Source: Agromyces sp. LHK192
GTDB taxonomy: Bacteria; Actinomycetota; Actinomycetes; Actinomycetales; Microbacteriaceae
NCBI RefSeq assembly: GCF_004006235.1
Contig: NZ_CP034753.1
Location: forward strand, 682,001-746,000
Direction of reading: 5' to 3'
Length of the DNA stretch: 64,000 bases
The notes under the pieces were generated by a model, which saw nothing but the letters and a program-made list of their open reading frames with translations, was not told where the DNA came from and did no database searches. Of this stretch, positions 1-7,528 are shown in pieces. The position numbers were made by a program, and so were the translations under genes. Positions within the stretch are counted from its first letter, which is position 1. Every line of letters begins with the position of its first letter.

Positions 1-505
1 CGAGCGCTTCCGCCGCCCGGCGACGCCGTTCGGCAGCCGGCACGCCCAACGGTTCGAGCGCGGTCTCGACGTTCTCCTGCGCGGCGAGCGTGGGGATGAG
101 GTTGAAGCTCTGGAAGACGAACCCGATCTCCTTCGCCCGCAGCTTGCCGAGCTTCCCGTCGGGCAGGTGCGACAGCTCGTGGTCGCCGAGCGCGATGCGC
201 CCGGTCGTCGGCCGGTCGAGTGCGCCGAGCATCTGGAGCAGCGTCGACTTGCCGCCGCCCGTCGGCCCCTGGATCGCGACGAGCTGGCCGGCCGGGATCT
301 CCAGCGTGATGTCCTTCAGCGCGGTGACCGCGCGCTTCCCGGGGTACTGCTTGCCGACGTGCTCGAGGCGGTACCCAGCGGTCGGCCGGTCGGCACGGGT
401 CGTCGGGTCTGATGCGCCGGCAGCGGATGCCCCGGGCGCCGTGGTCTCGATGGTCATGTCCTGCTCGCTCTCGTTCGTTCGGGTGCGGGTCGTGCCGGTG
501 TTCAT
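1..505 (-). CDS. ABC transporter ATP-binding protein, MacB/LolD type (3' end outside the window)
   Basis: This is the ATPase of an FtsX/MacB-type ABC system, predicted to work with the adjacent permease at the inner face of the membrane. The visible 168 codons contain a Walker A written GPTGGGKST (first G replaces the commoner GxSGSGKS form) and a Q-loop in the stretch FVFQSFNL, both typical of LolD/MacB ATPases. The ABC signature and Walker B lie beyond position 1. The ATG at 505-503 overlaps the permease stop in an ATGA, so translation is probably coupled. About 45 residues precede the ABC domain; an internal Met at about residue 17 is an alternative start. Family assignment is secure; substrate is unknown. 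Confidence 0.9.
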   Translation of the reverse strand, partial: MNTGTTRTRTNESEQDMTIETTAPGASAAGASDPTTRADRPTAGYRLEHVGKQYPGKRAVTALKDITLEIPAGQLVAIQGPTGGGKSTLLQMLGALDRPTTGRIALGDHELSHLPDGKLGKLRAKEIGFVFQSFNLIPTLAAQENVETALEPLGVPAAERRRRAAEAL

Positions 506-2028
506 GCGACGCTCCGGAGGGCCTCAGCCGGCCGCAGCCGGGAGGCGCGCCAGCCGCCGATCGCGCCGGCGAGGAGCCCTCCGAGCACGGCGAGGCCGAT
601 CGCGATCGCGATGACGCTCACGGTGATCGGTGCGTTCAGCACGACTTCGGCGTTCGCCGCGGCCGACTGGCCCATGGCGCCGAACGGACCGCCGCCGCCC
701 ATGCCTCCCATGGCACCGGCCGGGCCGCCGTCGCCGCCCATGCCGCCGGGGCCGCCGGCAGCGGCATCCGTCGACGCGCCGCCGATCGTGATGCCGAGCA
801 GGTTGACGACCTGGATGCCGGCGAGTCCGACGACGAGGCCGACGGCACCGCCGATGAGTCCCTGTACGAGCGACTCGCCCGCGACCTGGCCGACGATGCG
901 CCCGTCGGCCCAGCCGATCGCCTTGAGCGTGCCGAACTCGCGGGTGCGGCGGGTGACGCCCTGGATGGTGAAGAGGATGGCGATGAGGAACGCGGCGGCG
1001 AGCACCGCGATCGACAGCCAGAGTCCGAGGTTCGCGATGAGGCTCGACGCGCTCGAGAGCGAGCCCGACACGGTCGACGCGAGGTCGGACTGCGAGCTGA
1101 CCGTCGCGTCGGGCAGTGCCTCCTCGAGCTCGGCCTGGACGGCCGCGATCCGATCGGACGACTCGGCCTGCACGTAGACGTTCGAGATCATGCCGTCTTC
1201 GCCGGAGAGCTCCTGCGCGAGGTCGAGCGGGATGTACGCGTTCGACGCGGTGGATGCGTCCGACGACGTCGAGGTCACGGTGCCGACGATCTCGAAGTCG
1301 GTGCCGCCGATGTCCAGCGTGTCGCCGACGGCGAGTTCGGCGCTGGTCGCGTAGTCGGCATCGAGCACGACGACCGCGTCACCGGCGTCGGATGCCTCGA
1401 GACCGCGGCCGTCGGCCAGTTCGACCGACGACAGGGGGCCGACGGCGTCGCCGGCGGGGTCGATGCCGAGCACCGAGAAGTTGTCGACGTCGAACGCGCT
1501 GCCGCCGGCGCCGTCGAAGCCGCCCTGCGGGGGCTGGCCGCCGGACTGCATCTGGTCGCCCTGGGCGGGGTCGGCGTTCGCGTCCTGCCGCTGGGGCAGC
1601 TGCCCAGAGAACGAGATGTTGTTCAGCGACAGCGCTGCCGACGCCGCGGCCACGCCGTCGACGCCCTGTGCCGTCTCGAGGGCCGAGGCGTCGAACGTCG
1701 AACTGCCGAAGCCTGCGGTGAGCCGCGACTGGCTGATCTCGGTGGAGCCGTCGGTCGTCTGCCCTTCATCGGCGCCGAACTCGAACCGTTGCGGGCCGCC
1801 GCCCCCACCGGCCTCGCCCTCGGCGGGCGGGGTGGGCGTCCGGCTGACGGTGAGGTCGGTGCCGACGCCGTACACGGATTGGAGCACGGATGCCTGGGCG
1901 TCGCGCACGCCGGCCGAGACGGCGGTCACGATCATGACGAGGGCGATGGCGAGTGCCATGCCGATCGCGATGATCGCGGTCTGCCTGCGGCGTCCGGCGA
2001 GCTCGCGGCGAAGGTAGGTGAAGAACAT
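502..2028 (-). CDS. FtsX/MacB-family ABC transporter permease
   Basis: This 508-residue membrane protein has the MacB layout: one transmembrane segment near residues 18-40, a large extracellular MacB_PCD-like domain (about 45-320), and a C-terminal FtsX domain with three further membrane segments (about 330-355, 385-410 and 470-495). Such proteins couple cytoplasmic ATP hydrolysis to extracytoplasmic movements (mechanotransmission) and often export peptides, lipids or antibiotics. The loop before the last helix (about residues 420-455) carries a low-complexity Gly/Met/Pro insertion that is odd for the family. It forms an operon with the ATPase (ATGA overlap) and is divergent from a two-component system that may control it. 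Family is clear; substrate is unknown. Confidence 0.88.
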   Translation of the reverse strand: MFFTYLRRELAGRRRQTAIIAIGMALAIALVMIVTAVSAGVRDAQASVLQSVYGVGTDLTVSRTPTPPAEGEAGGGGGPQRFEFGADEGQTTDGSTEISQSRLTAGFGSSTFDASALETAQGVDGVAAASAALSLNNISFSGQLPQRQDANADPAQGDQMQSGGQPPQGGFDGAGGSAFDVDNFSVLGIDPAGDAVGPLSSVELADGRGLEASDAGDAVVVLDADYATSAELAVGDTLDIGGTDFEIVGTVTSTSSDASTASNAYIPLDLAQELSGEDGMISNVYVQAESSDRIAAVQAELEEALPDATVSSQSDLASTVSGSLSSASSLIANLGLWLSIAVLAAAFLIAILFTIQGVTRRTREFGTLKAIGWADGRIVGQVAGESLVQGLIGGAVGLVVGLAGIQVVNLLGITIGGASTDAAAGGPGGMGGDGGPAGAMGGMGGGGPFGAMGQSAAANAEVVLNAPITVSVIAIAIGLAVLGGLLAGAIGGWRASRLRPAEALRSVA

Positions 2029-2202
2029 GCTGGTCCTCGGGTCGGGGAGTCGCCACCGGTCGGTGCCGCGAGCCAGACGCTAGGGAGGCAGGCTGTCTCG
2101 CGGCTTTCGCATTCCTATGGATCGGGTATGGGCACCTGGATCGGTCCGGATGCCGCGACCGCGCCCGCTGCCGCGGCCTCAGCCGTGACCCCGGCCACAG
2201 CA

Positions 2203-2244
2203 GACGCATAGCCGACGCATAGTCGGCGCGTCGATACTGGTCGC
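2203..2244 (+). promoter_or_regulatory. Leaderless promoter of the response regulator with two direct repeats
   Basis: Two copies of GACGCATAG lie at 2203-2211 and 2214-2222, an 11-bp repeat period typical of tandem binding by OmpR/PhoB regulators. A -10-like GATACT at 2233-2238 sits 6 nt before the ATG at 2245, so the transcript probably starts at the start codon. The repeats occupy the -35 region, suggesting autoregulation by the downstream response regulator. This is inference from spacing and sequence only. Confidence 0.55.
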
Positions 2245-2991
2245 ATGACGAACGACCAGACCGCTGCCCGCGCCCCGCAGTTGCAGAAGCCCGACGGGTC
2301 GATGGTGCGCGTGCTGGTGGTCGACGACGAGGCATCCCTCGCCGACCTGCTGAAGATGGCGTTCCGCTACGAGGGGTGGGACGTGCGTACCGCGGGCGAC
2401 GGCATCGGCGCCGTGAAGGCGGCGCGCGAGTTCCGACCCGACGCGATCGTGCTCGACATCATGCTGCCCGACTTCGACGGCCTCGAGGTGCTGCAGCGCG
2501 TGCGCGCCGACGGCACCGAGACGCCCGTGCTGTTCCTCACCGCGAAGGACTCGCTCGACGACCGCATCGCCGGCCTCACCGCCGGCGGCGACGATTACGT
2601 CACCAAGCCGTTCAGCCTCGAGGAGGTCGTCGCGCGCGTGCGCGGACTCATCCGCCGCTCGACGCTGACCCTCGCCGCCCAGCGCGACCCGGTGCTGCGC
2701 GTCGGCGACCTCACCCTCGACGAGGACTCGTACGAGGTCGCGCGCGACGGGCAGCCGATCGAGCTGACCGCCACCGAGTTCGAACTGCTGCGATTCCTGA
2801 TGCGCAACCCGCGCCGGGTGCTGTCGAAGGCGCAGATCCTCGACCGCGTCTGGTCGTACGACTTCGGCGGGCGCGAATCGGTGGTCGAGCTCTACATCTC
2901 GTACCTGCGGAAGAAGATCGACGCCGGCCGGGACCCGATGATCCACACGGTGCGCGGCGCCGGGTACATGCTGAAGGCGACGAGCGGATGA
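2245..2991 (+). CDS. OmpR/PhoB-family response regulator
   Basis: This cytoplasmic DNA-binding regulator of 248 residues has an N-terminal receiver domain (about 21-135) with the acidic pair VVDDE, the phospho-acceptor Asp71 in VLDIMLPD and the conserved Lys in FLTAKDS. A winged-helix Trans_reg_C domain (about 150-245) follows and ends in the motif HTVRGAGYML. The start at 2245 is supported by a -10 element 6 nt upstream. Its stop overlaps the kinase start (ATGA), so the two form a cognate pair. By family resemblance it is of the TrcR/MprA type. Divergence from the MacB-type ABC genes suggests those as a target, which is inference. Confidence 0.94.
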   Translation: MTNDQTAARAPQLQKPDGSMVRVLVVDDEASLADLLKMAFRYEGWDVRTAGDGIGAVKAAREFRPDAIVLDIMLPDFDGLEVLQRVRADGTETPVLFLTAKDSLDDRIAGLTAGGDDYVTKPFSLEEVVARVRGLIRRSTLTLAAQRDPVLRVGDLTLDEDSYEVARDGQPIELTATEFELLRFLMRNPRRVLSKAQILDRVWSYDFGGRESVVELYISYLRKKIDAGRDPMIHTVRGAGYMLKATSG

Positions 2992-4616
2992 CCCGCCCCG
3001 GAGACCCGGGCCACGCGGCGGCCGCGAGGGCGGCGGCCGATGCCGCGACCGGCTCGGTGCACGTCGGCGAGGACGCACCGGCCCCCGCAGCGGATGCGTC
3101 GTCGCCGACGGGTCGGGCGCCGTGGACGCTTCGCCGGCGACTCCTCACCCTCGTCGCCGGGCTCCTGGTCGCCATGGCCGCGGTGATCGGCGTGGCGACC
3201 GTGATCCAGGTGCACACGTCGAACGTGGCCCGACTGGACGCCGGCCTCCGAGCCGCCGCCGAGCGCGCCGACGGCGCCACCGGTCCCGGCATCCCGAACA
3301 ACCCCGCCGCGACGGTCCGCGACTTCCTGAGCGTGCCCGGCCAGCCCGACGGCACGCTCGGCGGCATCTTCGTCGCGCAGACCTCCGATGCGGCGTACAT
3401 CGACGACGGCAGCCTGGTGCCGGCCGGTCCGCAGGCGCTCGTGGCGCTCCAGGGGGTGCCGCTCGACCGGGAGGTGCACACCATCAGCGCCGGCGAACTG
3501 GGCGAATACCGGGCGCTCGCGGTCGAGACCGCCCCCGAGGTGCGGATCGTGCTCGCCCTTCCCCTCGCCGAGGTCATCGCCCAGACGACCCAGCTCGCGA
3601 TCACGGTCGCGATCGTCGCCGTCGCGGGGCTCGTCGCCGTGCTCGCCGTCGGTTCCGTCGTCGTGCGTGGCGCCCTCGCGCCGCTGGAGCGGGTCACCGA
3701 GACCGCACAGGCCGTCTCGGAGCGCCCGCTCGATCGCGGTGACGTCGACCTCGACGAGCGGGTCCCGGTCGACGACCCCCGCACCGAGGTCGGTCGGCTC
3801 GGCACGGCGTTCAACCGGATGCTCGGCCACGTGGCATCCGCGCTCTCCGCACGCGAGCAGTCGGAGCGGAAGGTGCGACGGTTCGTAGCGGATGCCTCGC
3901 ACGAGTTGCGCACCCCGCTCGCCTCGATCCGCGGCTACGCGGAACTCACCCGGATGCACGGCGGCGAGCTGCCCGACGACGTCGTGCACGCGATCGGGCG
4001 CATCGAGTCCGAGTCGTTGCGCATGACCGAACTCGTCGAGGACCTGCTGCTCCTGGCGCGGCTCGACGAGGGCCGCGAACTCGTGAGCGACGACGTCGAC
4101 CTGCGGGCCCTCCTGGCCGACGCGGTCGCCGACGCGCAGGTCGCCGGCACCGAACACGAGTGGACGGTCGAACTCCCGGACGACCCGGTCGTCGTCGACG
4201 GCGACCGGCCGCGCCTGCACCAGGTCATCGCGAACCTGCTCGCCAACGCGCGCGTGCACACGCCCGCCGGCACGTCGGTGACGGCGACGCTGACGACGGA
4301 TGCCTCCGCGAGCCGCGGCCGCTCGGCCGTGATCTCGATCGCCGACGACGGACCCGGCATCGACCCGGCGGTGCGCGACACCCTCTTCGAACGGTTCGCG
4401 CGCGCGGACTCGTCGCGTTCGCGCCGGGCGGGAAGCACGGGCCTGGGGCTCGCGATCGTGCGTGCCGTCGTCGAAGCCCACCACGGCAGCGTCGACGTCG
4501 AGAGCGAGCCCGGACGCACCGTGTTCACGGTGCGCCTGCCGCGCGGCGACGAAGATGCAGGCGCCGCTGTCGATGCCGACGCCGGCGCGGTCGGCGACGC
4601 GGACGCGCGCGCCTGA
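2988..4616 (+). CDS. Membrane sensor histidine kinase
   Basis: This 542-residue kinase has a cytoplasmic Ala/Asp-rich N-terminal tail (1-45), a first membrane helix at about 51-73, an extracytoplasmic sensor of about 125 residues, a second helix at about 202-226, a HAMP linker, and a dimerisation domain with phospho-acceptor His305 in SHELRTPLASIRGY. The HATPase_c domain shows an N box (HQVIANLLANARVHTP), a G1 box (DDGPGID) and a G2 box (GLGLAI). The start overlaps the response regulator stop by 4 nt. It is predicted to autophosphorylate and pass phosphate to Asp71 of the upstream regulator. The acidic Ala/Asp repeat tail at the C terminus (about 520-542) is low complexity. Confidence 0.94.
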   Translation: MTRPGDPGHAAAARAAADAATGSVHVGEDAPAPAADASSPTGRAPWTLRRRLLTLVAGLLVAMAAVIGVATVIQVHTSNVARLDAGLRAAAERADGATGPGIPNNPAATVRDFLSVPGQPDGTLGGIFVAQTSDAAYIDDGSLVPAGPQALVALQGVPLDREVHTISAGELGEYRALAVETAPEVRIVLALPLAEVIAQTTQLAITVAIVAVAGLVAVLAVGSVVVRGALAPLERVTETAQAVSERPLDRGDVDLDERVPVDDPRTEVGRLGTAFNRMLGHVASALSAREQSERKVRRFVADASHELRTPLASIRGYAELTRMHGGELPDDVVHAIGRIESESLRMTELVEDLLLLARLDEGRELVSDDVDLRALLADAVADAQVAGTEHEWTVELPDDPVVVDGDRPRLHQVIANLLANARVHTPAGTSVTATLTTDASASRGRSAVISIADDGPGIDPAVRDTLFERFARADSSRSRRAGSTGLGLAIVRAVVEAHHGSVDVESEPGRTVFTVRLPRGDEDAGAAVDADAGAVGDADARA

Positions 4617-4617
4617 C

Positions 4618-5013
4618 CTACCCCCGCGGGATCGCCGCGACCGCCTCGACCTCGACGAGCGCGTCGGGCCTGGCGAGCGCGGCGACCTGCGCACCGGTGA
4701 TCGCCGTGGCGTGCTGCCCCCAGACGGGCATGGCCGCCTCGAAGCCCTCCTGGAACGACTGCCCCTCGACGAGCAGGATCGCCAGGCGCACCACGTTCGA
4801 CTGGTCGGCGCCGGCCGCGGCCAGCACGGCGAGGACGTTGCGCATCGCCTGCTCGGTCTGCGGCCCGATGCCGCCGGCGACGATGTCGCCCGAGGCATCC
4901 GTGCCGTTCTGGCCGCCGACGTAGAGCACGTCGTGGTCGCCGCGGACGAGGACCCCCTGACTGAACGCCGGGTTGGTATGGAGCTCCGGCGGGTTCACGT
5001 GTTCGATGTCCAT
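4618..5013 (-). CDS. RidA/YjgF/YER057c/UK114-family protein
   Basis: This 131-residue protein belongs to the Rid superfamily, small trimeric enzymes that hydrolyse reactive enamine/imine intermediates released by PLP enzymes. The C-terminal signature RPDALVEVEAVA matches the family; the Arg that binds the substrate carboxylate is present. The chosen ATG (5013-5011) starts at MDIEHVNPPE, which fits the usual N terminus; an upstream in-frame ATG at 5043 would add ten Arg/Pro-rich residues that do not look like Rid. It converges on the histidine kinase with only 1 bp between stops. The Rid subfamily and the substrate cannot be settled by eye. Confidence 0.85.
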   Translation of the reverse strand: MDIEHVNPPELHTNPAFSQGVLVRGDHDVLYVGGQNGTDASGDIVAGGIGPQTEQAMRNVLAVLAAAGADQSNVVRLAILLVEGQSFQEGFEAAMPVWGQHATAITGAQVAALARPDALVEVEAVAAIPRG

Positions 5014-5071
5014 GGGTTCCGGTCTACGCCGGGCCACCGACATCCGCAGGGGGGTTGCGCCTGCCGGGACG

Positions 5072-5109
5072 CCGAGGGCCCGCGGGTGCTCCCACCCGCG
5101 GGCCCTCGG
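5072..5109 (-). terminator. Strong hairpin terminator after the MarR/MFS operon
   Basis: There is a perfect 17-bp GC-rich stem (5072-5088 paired with 5093-5109) with a CTCC loop, starting 10 nt past the MarR-family stop codon on the minus strand. There is no obvious U tract, as is common for actinobacterial intrinsic terminators. Confidence 0.75.
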
Positions 5110-5118
5110 ACCGGCTGT

Positions 5119-5568
5119 TCAGCCTTCGGCGATCACGCGCAGCACATCGGCGAGCGAGCGGAGCTCGGCGACGCCGCGATGCTCGAGCGCCCCGCGGAGC
5201 CGGGCCTGGTTCGCGCTGCGGACCTCGGCGACGCGCTGTTGCGCGAGCGGGGTCGCGACCAGCACCCTGGCCCGCCCGTCGCGCTCGTCGGCCCGGCTCT
5301 CGACCAGCGCGAGGTCCTCGAGCTGTCGCACCTGGCGGCTCACGGCGCTCTTGTCCATGTCGAGGTGCTCCGCGAGCACGTGCGCGTTGGTGGGGCCGAT
5401 GCGCACGATGCTCGCGAGCAGCTTGTACCCGGCGGGCTGCAACTCGGGGTGCACCTGCTTGGCCGACTCGGCCCACACGACGCGAGCCCGGTTGAACACG
5501 ATGCCGAACTGCTCCTCGACGGCCGCGATGGCCTCGTCGAGGGTGGGATCGGCGGTCATGGTGGACAT
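5119..5568 (-). CDS. MarR-family transcriptional regulator
   Basis: This 149-residue winged-helix regulator has the MarR core at about 35-125, including the recognition region MDKSAVSRQVRQLEDL and the wing DERDGRARV. The start at MSTMTADP was chosen because its ATG lies 1 bp after the MFS stop and the upstream in-frame extension is Arg/Thr-rich non-family sequence. It is the second gene of an operon with the 14-TM exporter and probably represses it from the four palindromes at 7388-7470. MarR proteins usually lose DNA binding on contact with small phenolic or drug ligands. The ligand here is unknown. Confidence 0.9.
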   Translation of the reverse strand: MSTMTADPTLDEAIAAVEEQFGIVFNRARVVWAESAKQVHPELQPAGYKLLASIVRIGPTNAHVLAEHLDMDKSAVSRQVRQLEDLALVESRADERDGRARVLVATPLAQQRVAEVRSANQARLRGALEHRGVAELRSLADVLRVIAEG

Positions 5569-5569
5569 G

Positions 5570-7363
5570 TTATCGGCGCCCGCCCGGTGCGTCGTCGGCG
5601 TCGATCGCGTGCACCGAGCCCGTGGCGACGCCGACCGGCTCGCGGTCGCCGCGTCGCGGCTGCTCACCGCGCCGGTCCGCCCCGCGGGAGGCATCCGCTT
5701 CGTCGATCAGCTCGGAGGCGGACGCGACCGGCGCGCCGATCTCGGCCTCGGCGAGGTCGATCACAGCCTCTTCGGCCTCCTCCTGCAGCGACTGCGCGGC
5801 GGTCTTGGTCGACAGCGGCTTGTTCGGCAGGAACGCGATCGCGATCAGCGACAGCACGGCGAGCGGCACGGCGATCCAGAAGACCTCGGCGATGCCCTGT
5901 CCGTACGCGCTCTCGATGACGACGCGGATCGACTCCGGCAGGTCGTGCACGTTGGGCACGGCGCCGCCCGCGAGGCCCTTGAGCGCCTCGCCCTCCTCGG
6001 GCGTCGAGGGCACGAAGCCCGCGAACCCGTCGGTGATGTGCGTCGACACCTGGGTCGCGAGGAGCGAGCCCATGACGGTCACGCCGACGGTGCCGGCGAT
6101 CGACCGGAAGAAGTTCACGTTCGACGACGCTGCGCCCAACTGCGACACCGGGGTGTCGTTCTGCACGATCAGCGTCAGGTTCTGCATGACCATGCCGAGG
6201 CCCGCGCCGAGGACGAACATGTAGACCGCGACGAGCGCGAACGGGGTGTCGTACTCGAGGCGGGTCATCAGGAACGTGCCCGCGATCGTGAGCAGCGCGC
6301 CCGTGACCATGAATCCCTTCCACTTGCCGAACTTGCTGATCAGGGCGCCGATCAGGATCGACGCGCCCATCTGGCCGACGATCATCGGGATGGTCATGAG
6401 GCCCGACTCGGTGGGCGTCGCCCCCCGCGCGAGCTGGAAGTACTGCGCCAGGAAGACGCTGGTCGCGAACATCGCCACGCCGATGGCGATCGAGGCGACG
6501 ACCGCCAACGTGAAGGTGCGGTTCTTGAACAGGCTCATCGGCACGATGGGCTCTGGCACGAAGAACTCGACGATCACGAATGCGACGATCGCGGCGGCCG
6601 CGACGGCGACCATGACGAGGCTCGTGGTCGAGTCCCAGTCGAAGTCCTTGCCGCCGAGCGTGATCCACACGAGCGCGAGGGAGACCCCGACGGCGAGCAG
6701 CATCGCGCCGATCACGTCGATCTTGACCGGGCGCTTCGGGGTCTTCGGCAGGTGCAGGGTGATCTGGATCAGCACGAGCGCGACGATCGCGAGGGGGAGC
6801 GGCCAGAAGAAGTTGGCCCGCCAGCCCCATGCATCGGTGACGACGCCGCCGAGCAGCGGTCCGCCGATGGTCGCGACGGCCATGATGCCGCCGACGAAGC
6901 CCATGTACTTGCCGCGCTCGCGCGGCGAGATGATGAGCGCGACGATGATCATGACCAGCGACATCAGGCCGCCGGCGCCGAGGCCCTGGATGACGCGGAC
7001 CGCGATCAGGGTGGTCGTGTCCTGTGCGAATCCGGCGATCGCCGAGCCGACGACGAACAGCGAGATCGAGACCTGCAGGAGCACCTTGCGGTTGACCAGG
7101 TCGGCCAGCTTGCCCCAGATCGGGGTCGAGACGGCGGTCGCGAGCAGGCTCGCGGTGATGACCCAGGTGTAGGCGGACTGGTCGCCCTCGAGGTCGGCGA
7201 TGATGCGCGGCATCGAGGTCGAGACGACGGTGCCGGAGAGCACCGCGACGAACATCGTGACGATGAGGCCGGAGAGCGCGACGAACACCTCGCGCGGGGT
7301 GCGCTCGGCCGGTTCGGCGGCCGAAGCGGCCTGAGCGGGTGGCGTGTCGGAGACAGCGGACAA
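5570..7363 (-). CDS. Drug efflux MFS transporter, DHA2 (EmrB/QacA) family, 14 TM
   Basis: This is a proton-coupled exporter of the 14-helix DHA2 type, with motif A-like GKLADLVNRKVLL after helix 2 and motif C-like GGPLLGGVV in helix 5. The C-terminal cytoplasmic tail (about the last 75 residues) is long, acidic and Ala-rich. I prefer a TTG start at 7363-7361 because GGAGGA lies 6 nt upstream. An in-frame ATG at 7402 would place 13 extra residues across the first operator and lacks a Shine-Dalgarno sequence. With the TTG start the protein has 597 residues. It is co-transcribed with marR and faces a divergent PucR-type regulator. The substrate is not predictable. Confidence 0.9.
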   Translation of the reverse strand: MSAVSDTPPAQAASAAEPAERTPREVFVALSGLIVTMFVAVLSGTVVSTSMPRIIADLEGDQSAYTWVITASLLATAVSTPIWGKLADLVNRKVLLQVSISLFVVGSAIAGFAQDTTTLIAVRVIQGLGAGGLMSLVMIIVALIISPRERGKYMGFVGGIMAVATIGGPLLGGVVTDAWGWRANFFWPLPLAIVALVLIQITLHLPKTPKRPVKIDVIGAMLLAVGVSLALVWITLGGKDFDWDSTTSLVMVAVAAAAIVAFVIVEFFVPEPIVPMSLFKNRTFTLAVVASIAIGVAMFATSVFLAQYFQLARGATPTESGLMTIPMIVGQMGASILIGALISKFGKWKGFMVTGALLTIAGTFLMTRLEYDTPFALVAVYMFVLGAGLGMVMQNLTLIVQNDTPVSQLGAASSNVNFFRSIAGTVGVTVMGSLLATQVSTHITDGFAGFVPSTPEEGEALKGLAGGAVPNVHDLPESIRVVIESAYGQGIAEVFWIAVPLAVLSLIAIAFLPNKPLSTKTAAQSLQEEAEEAVIDLAEAEIGAPVASASELIDEADASRGADRRGEQPRRGDREPVGVATGSVHAIDADDAPGGRR

Positions 7364-7387
7364 GAGAGATCCTCCGATGACAGATTC

Positions 7388-7470
7388 GTTGACGAGCGTC
7401 AACTATACACATATGGTTGCACTGAGTCAACTGTCGACCCAAGTCAACTATTCCGTCGACTCCGGTCAAC
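7388..7470. promoter_or_regulatory. Array of four 16-bp operator-like palindromes
   Basis: Four copies of the pattern GTYGAC-N4-GTCAAC occur at 7388-7403 (perfect GTTGAC/GTCAAC), 7416-7431 (left arm degenerate, GTTGCA), 7433-7448 and 7455-7470 (left arm GTCGAC). Three of them continue with TAT. Start-to-start spacings are 28, 17 and 22 bp. The size and the 6-4-6 symmetry fit a MarR dimer site. They lie in the 165-bp gap between the MFS/marR operon and the divergent PucR-type gene, so both promoters could be controlled. Which regulator binds is inference. Confidence 0.65.
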
Positions 7471-7528
7471 TATCTCCCCATCGCGACGTAGACTGCTCGG
7501 GTCGGGATCAGCGGGTGACGGAGTGCGG

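Noticed and set aside
7363..7402. ATG at 7402 as MFS start
   Set aside because: It lacks a Shine-Dalgarno and would place coding sequence over the first palindrome; TTG 7363 has GGAGGA at ideal spacing.
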